Positions 1-10,376 of a DNA stretch of 10,376 bases are shown in pieces. The stretch spans positions 1-10,376 of the forward strand of contig JANDJZ010001049.1 in assembly GCA_027943245.1 (NCBI GenBank). Direction: 5' to 3'. The stretch's first letter is position 1. Each line of letters starts with the position of its first letter. Origin of the DNA: Acanthamoeba sp. SK_2022b. Its lineage: Eukaryota; Discosea; Longamoebia; Acanthamoebidae. A program made the position numbers and the translations under genes. Under the pieces are notes generated by a model. The model ran no database searches, had not been told where the DNA came from, and saw only the letters and a list, made by a program, of their open reading frames with translations.

Positions 1-431
1 GTTGTTCCCTCTCTACTTGCGCCCTCCAATAAATCTCTCTACTTCCAATTCTCCGCCTTGGCCCGCTTTGTCACGCTCCCAGTGGTGGTCCAGAGAGGTA
101 ACATCTTGCAAGTGGGCTTCTGGTGGTATTGGCTGGGTCCTGCTGAAAACTGCGCACATCTGCTCGGACCGACCCAACCATTCCCAGTGAAGTGATTCAA
201 TCCAAGTGGTTCACCAGTAACCGTGGCTGGGTAGAGTCCCCGCAAACATGAGTCGCGCACCACAGTGTGTCACATGGCACACAACCAACAAGTATCAAAA
301 CACTCCTTGCCATTCTTCAATCAACACCGCACCAACATGCAAGCCACAACCAATACCCTAGGTCGTCACGCTCTTGAGCCTGCTGGCACTTGTGTCCGTT
401 TGTGACGGACACTAGGTATGACAACTGCCAT
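1..431. other. Unassigned flank downstream of the PI4K gene
   Basis: I see no gene I can support here. Short open frames occur on both strands (62 codons at 2-190 plus, 74 codons at 39-263 minus), but neither resembles a known family or has convincing splice sites. Composition is near 50% GC, lower than the exons elsewhere in the window. There is an 8-bp perfect inverted repeat with a 5-nt loop at 392-412, which is about what chance would give. Confidence 0.4.
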
Positions 432-710
432 CTATGCTTCACTAGATATTGCCTCTCCCATTTGTTTCCCACGCTTGATGACTCGCCCCAGCATTGCAGC
501 TGTGGCAGCTACAAGGCCACAGAGTGCAATGACCCAGAGTGATGAGGGTTGTAACCGCAGCTGTAGCTGCCCTATCACTGTTACAATCACGCTAGAAGCA
601 ACCGCAACGGCAAATGATTCGCTCCACTTCGATCTTGTTGCATGCTTGGCCTTCAAGCCCATTGGGCCCCAAAGTGCTGCAATGTTTTGGGAGAAAAGTT
701 GCCCCAGCAT
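432..710 (-). CDS. Possible small two-helix membrane protein (hypothetical)
   Basis: This is an open frame of 92 codons from ATG at 710 to TAG at 432. The product has two hydrophobic stretches. The first (about residues 33-50) is rich in Ala, Val, Ile and Ser. The second (about 58-77) is followed by a basic patch, GRVIKRGKQMG, the usual pattern for a membrane protein with a cytosolic positive end. A plausible intron lies just upstream: a GTAAGA donor near 813 and a CTGCAG acceptor near 728, 15 nt before the ATG, so the ATG would open the second exon. I do not recognise a family. Third-position GC is only about half, unlike the GC-rich genes nearby, and a 116-codon frame is open on the opposite strand (418-768), so this may be chance or part of the kinase 3' UTR. 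Confidence 0.3.
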   Translation of the reverse strand: MLGQLFSQNIAALWGPMGLKAKHATRSKWSESFAVAVASSVIVTVIGQLQLRLQPSSLWVIALCGLVAATAAMLGRVIKRGKQMGEAISSEA

Positions 711-852
711 GCTTGCCCCACCAGCTGCAGCAGGAAGGCCAAAACCTCATTTGCGGTGTGAAAGGTAAAAAGATAAATAATGTATTGTTGAGAAAATACA
801 CGGGCTTTCTTACAGCAACGAATGTCAAATCGTTTGGGTGCGGACCACTCGC

Positions 853-5432
<4,580 letters not shown>

Positions 5433-6142
5433 CGCGCGACAGCTGGATTGCGAAGAGATGTTTGATGGAAATCCTTGTGTCTCCCTAATACCTCGTATCC
5501 AGAAATTTCGCCACCCTTTTTCTGTTGTTTTGTTTTTATTTGCTTTGCTTTGTTTTGTTTTTATTTCATTTTGCTTGCTTGTTTTTCTCTTGTTCCCTCC
5601 ACTTGTCTGGGTGAGCATGGGGCACACATTTGCAATTAGGTGAGGATGGTGGCCAGTCAGGTGGACTTGAGAAGACCAGCTGCACACCAACCAGAGCAGA
5701 TTCTCTTTGTGCTAGTTGTTCGCAGGACAGAGCGAAGGATAAAGTCTTCATCTGTTTGCAACAGTGCACGCAAGATAAACAGATGTCATCAATGACTGTA
5801 CCTCTCATTTTGTACCATCACCCTCCAAGGCCTGCCTCAACACCAGCCACTTCCCTTCTTGACCCTTTACTTCTGTTGATGCATGCGCCACAAAACTGTG
5901 CAACACCACTCGTGCGTAGACTCTTCTTCCGTTTCCTCCCGCCCTTGCTGGGCCATTCTTACTATGCACACTCGCCACTCGCCAGGCCCTTGGCTTCTGC
6001 ACTCGCGTCCGCCAGCCGGCCTCCATCTTCCTCGTCCTCCTTCGCTCTACTTGCTCTCCTCTCTCTCTCTCTCTCTCTACTCGGTCTGGCTTCTTGTTCT
6101 CTTTCCCTCTTTGTTTTCGCGCGCTTTTTTACCTCGCCCCGT
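5433..6142. other. Intergenic: PI4K 5' flank and GOT1 3' flank
   Basis: There are 710 bp between the GOT1 stop and the PI4K start. Next to PI4K (5515-5590) there is an A-rich sense tract with CAAAA-type repeats, probably promoter or 5' UTR. Next to GOT1, (CT)9 at 6061-6078 lies in the presumed 3' UTR. A long plus-strand frame (5630-6580) runs antisense through GOT1 and has no recognisable domain. A minus-strand frame at 5808-5566 has a small Cys cluster (CLSCVHCC) but no family match that I can see. Confidence 0.5.
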
Positions 6143-6562
6143 CTAGACGGGGAGTCGCTTGGAGTCGATGAGACGGTCGGTGACCCACTGGACGGCGGGG
6201 AGCTCGAGGATGTGGCCGATGACGGGCAGCCGTCGGGCGAAGCCCAAGGCCACGGGGAAGAAGTCGCCAAAGAGGTTGATGAAGCCGAACACTTCGACGA
6301 TCATGCCGATGAAGGGCCAGCCGACGATGACCAGGCCGATGCCGCCCAGGAAGCAGGCCGTGCCCCTCACCTTGCGCCACTGGAAGAAGAAGCGGAAGGT
6401 CTTGCGGCCGCCGATGATGAGCGTGACGCCGGTGAGGAAGAGGAGGTTGCCGATGGCCAACAGGCCGCGGTCGAAGAGGAGGAGCACTCCGAAGAAGGTG
6501 AAGAACAGACCAAAGCCCGTCAGCAGGATCCCGATCTTCTGCCCGTCCGAGATGTTGAGCAT
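6143..6562 (-). CDS. GOT1: GOT1-family vesicle transport protein
   Basis: GOT1 proteins are small tetraspanning proteins of the ER and early Golgi, needed for ER-to-Golgi and intra-Golgi traffic in yeast. The product is 139 residues in a single uninterrupted frame, the family's usual length (about 138). It aligns end to end with animal GOT1B: QKIGILLTGFGLFF near the N-terminus, FDRGLLAIGN (30-39), KTFRFFFQ (54-61), FLGG and VGWPFIGMI (71-88), FFPVALGFARRLPV (101-114). Four hydrophobic segments lie at about 10-30, 34-52, 68-88 and 90-109. ATG at 6562 gives the conserved N-terminus, and TAG is at 6143. It is the only gene here without coding introns. It lies between the Rab gene upstream and PI4K downstream, both also membrane-traffic genes. 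Confidence 0.95.
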   Translation of the reverse strand: MLNISDGQKIGILLTGFGLFFTFFGVLLLFDRGLLAIGNLLFLTGVTLIIGGRKTFRFFFQWRKVRGTACFLGGIGLVIVGWPFIGMIVEVFGFINLFGDFFPVALGFARRLPVIGHILELPAVQWVTDRLIDSKRLPV

Positions 6563-7271
6563 CTTGCCGTCGTCCTTTAGTGTTGTGCTACTTCACACAG
6601 TTGTCGGTAGTCGCGTGCTCTGCTGTAGAGGCGTGGTTAATTAAATTTGAATTATTTGATATCGTTTTCGTTTAATGATTACTCGAGTAGAGAAGAGCGT
6701 AGATGGCAGCGAGCAGCGTAAACCTTGTTGTGTGAATAAGATGGACGAATTATTTAATCATAATTCATTGATGCAATCAAAAAAGAGAGAAAATTGCTAA
6801 AGCGTTCAAAAATCAAAGGCAAGGCGCACGATCATCAGTGAGGAAGGAGTTCGCGTTTACTGGGGACTGATCGAGCTACAAGAGGACCTTACTGTGGGCC
6901 GCGTGTCTGCACCAAAGCCACGTCACCCTTGCCAAACTGCGGGAACAACGAAGAAATAGATAAAAATAACAAATAAAAGAATAAATAAAATAAAATAAAA
7001 TAGAAATGGTGACCGCGTGTAGGTGTAGGTTGTGCCTGTCTTTATGGATACAATCAAGAGGGACCTAGGGCCCTTGGTGTTCTTCCTCATCACGGTGTGT
7101 TGACGGCGCGGCGGCAACAGGGTCGTGTCCACGTCCTTCCTGCCGCACGCGCCCTTCCACTCACCTCGTCGTCCTCTCTTCTATTCTTCTCGGTGATGGT
7201 GCTCTTCTCTCGCGCTCTCTCTCTCTCTCTCTTTCTCCCCCCCCCCCCACGGTCCTCCTTCGGCCCGAAGC
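6563..7271. other. Intergenic: GOT1 5' flank and Rab 3' flank
   Basis: Upstream of the GOT1 ATG, an AT-rich patch at 6638-6662 containing TTTAATTAA (sense) is a plausible core promoter about 75-100 nt before the start codon. The middle (6670-6870) is AT-rich without a clear gene. At 7090-6876 a tentative two-exon mini-gene on the minus strand can be drawn (see findings), but it is weak. Beside the Rab stop there are simple repeats: (CT)9 at 7215-7232 and a C12 run at 7237-7248. Confidence 0.45.
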
Positions 7272-8414
7272 TTAGATGGTGCACTTCTTACCGCCCGCCT
7301 TCTTCTTGTCCGTCGCCTTGATGTCGACCTTGGCGTCGTCCTTGCCCTTCTTCTTGCCCTTCTTGCCGTTGTCGGCCTCCTCTTCGTCGGGGTTGAAGCT
7401 GGAGATCCAAGTAGAAGCAGAGAAGACCGTGAGCCAAGAGAGCGTAGAGTCAAGAAGATAGAGCAAGAAAAGGAGAGAAGAAGGAGCAGAAACGACGACT
7501 CACCTTCCCTCAAGCTTCTTGGCGACAGCAAGGAAGAGAGCGTCTACGTTGTTGCCGGTCTTGGCCGACGTCTCCATGTAGAACGCGATCTCTTCATCCT
7601 TGGCGTACTCCTACGCGTGTAGTGGGCAATTGCCAATGGTAAGGGCCTTGCTGAAAACAGAGAGAGAGAGAGAGAGAGAGGAGAGAAGCATAACCGCTTC
7701 AAGCGAGTAGCGGGGGTGTACCTCGGCCTTGGCGGCTTCCGTGACGCGCTCTTCGGACAGATCGGCCTTGTTGCCAACGAGGAACATGATCGAATCGACA
7801 GCATAGCGCTGACCCTCCTCAACCCACGCGGGCACGTCCGTGTACGAATCTAAATAGGGGGCGGCAGATGTTAATTCAAAATTATTCAAAATGACAAAAG
7901 GGGCCAGGCACGCACCTTCATTCGTGATGTCAAAAACAACGAGGATCGCATCAGCGTTACGGTAGTACGACGACGTAAGCGTCCTGAATCGTTCCTGGCC
8001 GGCTGTATCGGTCTGTGCGAGAGAGAGAGAGAGAGAGAGAGAATTGGATTTAGGATTAATCATGCGAAAGCAAGAGGAGAGCCCAAAGTGGAGAGTTGAG
8101 CGTACCACCGTGAGCTTGACCTCCTTGTTGCCCAGCATCACGCTCTTCGTCTTGGAATCCACATTCTCAGCTCCCTCGTCATCAAATTTTCCCTCCTAGA
8201 AGCAAAACACGAGTCAAATCGACGCAATGCCAAGAATAAACGACGTGAGGAACGTACGGCCCATCTGAGGATAAGTGACGTCTTTCCCACGTTGGGATTA
8301 CCAAGGATGATGATTTTGTAGGCGTCCGACCTAGGGCGAAAAAAACATCAGCTTCCATCATACCCTTCACTGTTCATCGTCCTTAAGAAAGAGGATTGTG
8401 TCTGCTACGTACAT
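7272..8414 (-). CDS. Rab-type small GTPase, Rab5-like but with a degenerate switch I
   Basis: Rab GTPases are membrane-attached switches of vesicle traffic. Exons: 8414-8413 (AT of the start codon), 8330-8258, 8195-8106, 8012-7916, 7849-7722, 7610-7504, 7398-7272. They total 624 nt, giving 207 residues, typical for a Rab. The protein starts MSDAYKIIILGNPNVGKTS (P-loop 11-19). G3 is DTAGQERFRTLTSSYY (Asp57 on), G4 is GNKAD (113-117) and G5 is ETSAK (143-147). VVFDITNEDSY and the METSAKTGNNVDALF block most resemble the Rab5/Rab21/Rab22 group. Oddities: in switch I the TIGVDF block reads AENVDS, so the Mg-binding Thr is lost; the Trp before DTAGQE is Thr; the tail is Lys-rich and ends KKCTI, a Cys three from the end rather than CC, CXC or CAAX. 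Introns 3 and 5 carry (CU)n tracts next to AG acceptors. Exact Rab subclass is uncertain. Confidence 0.92.
7659..7680. repeat. (AG)11 tract in Rab intron 5
   Basis: It reads (CU)11 in the transcript and is followed at once by GUUUUCAG, making a strong-looking but apparently unused acceptor 40 nt before the acceptor that keeps the frame. Confidence 0.92.
8019..8042. repeat. (GA)12 tract in Rab intron 3
   Basis: (CU)n in the transcript, ending 6 nt before the intron's 3' boundary (acceptor CGCACAG at 8013), so it serves as the polypyrimidine tract. Confidence 0.92.
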
Positions 8415-8892
8415 GTTAGGCTCTTGTGTAGGCTTGCTTTGACGGATTTATGCAATAATTAATCTATTAAAATGCCGGTATCGAGTTGCCCGGTGTTAAT
8501 TCATCATTTGGACGAAATGGTGGGAGCATAAAGTGGAGAGCTAGCCCTCCCTCCAAGATGCTGTTACCGGTACCTTACGACGCTATTCAAATGCAGCAAC
8601 ACTCGCTGAATTCGATTACCTCGCTACTGCACGGATCAAACGAACAAGAAAACAAAAAACGGAGACACAATCACGCTAGGTCGACATTATTATGGCGAGA
8701 AATTTAGCCAATGGGCGATTGGCCAGCCCGAAATTACTTCCCAATTATTCGCAACACAACCAAACCCAATTGAGGAAAGTGTTGTGTCCCCAACCCTTTG
8801 TTGTTCCGAAAAGAAACCACTAGAAAGCCACTGCTTGATGTTGCCCAGCCCGCGTTACTGCGCAGCACAGGGACGCGGCTCTGTTCGGCTGA
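8415..8892. other. Intergenic: Rab promoter/5' UTR and glycogen synthase 3' flank
   Basis: 478 bp of lower GC between the synthase stop codon and the Rab start. The part near 8420-8500 is AT-rich and would be the Rab 5' UTR or core promoter. A CCAAT cluster lies at 8708-8770. A 73-codon plus-strand frame (8486-8707) uses a TTG start and has no recognisable domain, so I left it out. Confidence 0.5.
8708..8770. promoter_or_regulatory. CCAAT-box cluster upstream of the Rab gene
   Basis: CCAAT occurs at 8709-8713, 8742-8746 and 8766-8770, and its reverse ATTGG at 8719-8723. The first pair makes a perfect inverted repeat (GCCAAT, 5-nt spacer, ATTGGC). CCAAT is the binding site of the NF-Y complex in eukaryotes. 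The cluster is about 300-360 bp upstream of the Rab start codon. Binding is inferred only. Confidence 0.35.
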
Positions 8893-9691
8893 TTACGAGC
8901 TGGTGCTGCTGCCACTGCTACAGAACGACACGCAAACGCACGCGTAAGTCGCAGGCAAGCGCCAAAGAAATCATCGCGGGGGTGGGGGGGGGCACGCGCA
9001 CATGTTGAGAGAGGAGACGTCGGGGGGCTGGTCGACGGGACCGTAGACCCTCTCGAGGGCGAGGCGGCGGGCCTCCTGGTAGGCCTTGCCCAGGTTCTTC
9101 CAATCGAGCATCTGCGACATCTGCTCGCAGCGGTTGCGCAGCTGCGCAGACACAAAACACACACACAAGCAACAACACATGTTTCAGTTCAATTCACAAC
9201 GTGTGGCGCACGCGCCTCTCTCTCTCTCTCTCTGGTGTGTGCGGCTCACCTCAATCCTGTGCCTGCGGTCGAGCTGGCAGAACTTCCAGAGAATGTCGAT
9301 GATCTGATCGACCGTCTCGTTGGGCGCCTACGTCGAGCCATGGATGACGTCAGCAGCCCGTTGGGGGCGAATGGCCAATGGGGAGGAATGGGGGCGGGAG
9401 CTGGTTACCTTGAAACGCCTGTCGACGATAAACAGGCCCTTGGAGTCGTGGTCGGCGATGTTGGTGTGGACGTAGTTACCGAAACCTAACCACACAAAAC
9501 AAGCGGCGTTGAGAGAGATGAGGGAGAGAGAGATGAGGGAGAGGCTCGCCGCTGGACATGCAACACGCGCGCGCGTCAATGCCAAGTTGGAAGCCGGAGC
9601 TGGAGTTACCGGACAAGTTGGTGGTGATCGAGGGCACGCCCAGCACCGTGCACTCGGCGGGCGTGTAGCCCCACGGCTGTCATTGTACATG

Positions 9692-9750
<59 letters not shown>

Positions 9751-10092
9751 GTGTGTGTGTGAGGCTTGAACAGGCGAGTCGGGGAGGGAGGGAGGAGAGT
9801 GCACCTCGTAGTAGGAGGGGAAGATGCCAAGGTGGCACGCGCGCACAAAGTCGGGGTAGTCCAGCGGAATCAGCGGCGAAGTGGACGACAAGAACTCCGG
9901 GTGGTAGATCACCTGCGCGCGCATTATCCATAAATAAATAAATATAATAATAATAATAATAATAAATTAAATTAGGTGAGAAAATGAGGCGGGACCTTGA
10001 CTCGGTCGGCGGGATCGTTCCAGAGCTTGACGCGCCTCAGGTGGTTGAGGATCTCGTCCTTGCCTGCCATCGCGCAGAGGTGAGGAAAGCGC

Positions 10093-10155
<63 letters not shown>

Positions 10156-10376
10156 CACACAACACACGCAACACATCGCAGGAGCGAGATGGAGGGGGCG
10201 CGTGTACCCTCGTTGATCATGTTGTGGGTGACGATGGGCGGGTAGATGTTACGCTGCTTGACCGTGTAGATACGCCTCTTCAACATCACTGGGCAGAAAC
10301 GCAAGCAAACACAGGGAAAACGAAGCGACGTCAGACGATGTCCGAAACGATGCGCGGCGTGACCCCGACCGGGATC
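8893..10376 (-). CDS. GYS: Glycogen synthase (GT3 family), 3' part; 5' end beyond the window
   Basis: The enzyme extends glycogen by transferring glucose from UDP-glucose, in the cytosol. Resolved exons: 10288-10208, 10063-9996, 9912-9805, 9676-9610, 9485-9409, 9327-9250, 9141-9002, 8917-8893. They encode the C-terminal 213 residues and TAA. The sequence follows yeast and animal synthases: [102 protein letters not shown]. The GT3 catalytic E-x7-E ([11 protein letters not shown]) is intact and is split by an intron after the first Glu. The arginine cluster that senses glucose-6-phosphate in yeast and animals is kept (DRRHRIELRNR). The protein stops about 40 residues after LDW, at SLNISGSSTSS, so the long phosphorylated tail of yeast and animal enzymes is absent. 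The exon before 10288 lies at or beyond the window edge; its donor could not be fixed. Confidence 0.93.
9218..9233. repeat. (CT)n tract in a glycogen synthase intron
   Basis: CT on the plus strand, hence (GA)n in the transcript, close to the donor of intron 9142-9249. It is the one clear purine-sense tract of this kind in the introns here; the others are pyrimidine in sense. Confidence 0.8.
9691..9762. repeat. (GT)n microsatellite in a glycogen synthase intron
   Basis: About 70 nt of GT on the plus strand with one interruption near 9750, so (CA)n in the transcript. It lies in the intron 9677-9804, between the exons ending FPSYYE and beginning PWGYTP, near the acceptor. Confidence 0.95.
9940..9968. 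repeat. AT-rich microsatellite in a glycogen synthase intron
   Basis: (AAT)n and (AAAT)n repeats inside the intron 9913-9995. Confidence 0.8.
10094..10154. repeat. (CA)30 microsatellite in a glycogen synthase intron
   Basis: A 61-nt CA array on the plus strand, so (UG)n in the transcript, inside the intron 10064-10207. It is complementary in RNA to the (CA)n array two introns downstream. Confidence 0.96.

Noticed and set aside
392..412. 8-bp inverted repeat with a 5-nt loop, and a 9-bp one at 5749-5785
   Set aside because: Repeats of this size at short spacing are expected about once by chance in 10 kb; no gene or family context supports a function.
5630..6580. 316-codon open frame on the plus strand
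   Set aside because: It runs antisense through the whole GOT1 gene; its acidic C-terminal half is the mirror of GOT1 codons and the rest covers CT repeats. No domain seen.
7259..7272. Short hairpin (CTTCG...CGAAG) right after the Rab stop codon
   Set aside because: A 5-bp stem is too short to be called a signal; eukaryotic 3' ends are not formed by such hairpins.
8486..8707. 73-codon plus-strand frame upstream of the Rab gene
   Set aside because: Opens with TTG rather than ATG, lies over the likely Rab promoter, and shows no recognisable motif.

Overview
The window is nuclear DNA of a protist. It carries intron-dense genes with short GT-AG introns (62-179 nt), GC-rich exons, AT-rich or dinucleotide-repeat introns, and compact intergenic gaps. 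The mix of gene families and the architecture fit an amoebozoan, most likely Acanthamoeba or a relative. This is an inference from style and protein similarity, not a database match. I found no bacterial, viral or mobile-element genes, tRNA, rRNA or CRISPR array.

All four confident genes lie on the minus strand, so transcription runs from high to low coordinates. (1) 10376-8893: the 3' part of a glycogen synthase (GT3 family) gene, eight resolved coding exons, 5' end outside the window. (2) 8414-7272: a Rab-type small GTPase of 207 residues in seven coding exons, with its ATG split by the first intron. (3) 6562-6143: a 139-residue, four-helix GOT1 protein in one exon. (4) 5432-853: a 20-exon type III phosphatidylinositol 4-kinase (PI4K-beta/Pik1 class) of 875 residues. 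I joined exons by hand using homology. Each chain stays in frame through every junction: 2628 nt for the kinase, 624 nt for the GTPase, and 644 nt (2 + 214 codons) for the synthase fragment.

Positions 1-852 hold only a weak candidate, a small two-helix membrane protein at 710-432. The gaps 5433-6142, 6563-7271 and 8415-8892 hold promoters, UTRs and simple repeats. One tentative mini-gene (7090-6876) and a CCAAT-box cluster (8708-8770) are noted there.

Three neighbours (PI4K, GOT1, Rab) all act in endomembrane traffic. The synthase is carbohydrate storage metabolism and looks unrelated. The points most worth a second look are: the GTPase, which keeps its nucleotide-binding boxes but has lost the switch I threonine, the IGVDF motif and the WDTAGQE tryptophan, and ends in a three-residue Cys-Thr-Ile tail; its intron-split start codon; complementary (GU)n and (CA)n arrays in two introns flanking a pair of glycogen synthase exons; and a splice-donor consensus with C at +4 in 24 of 32 introns.
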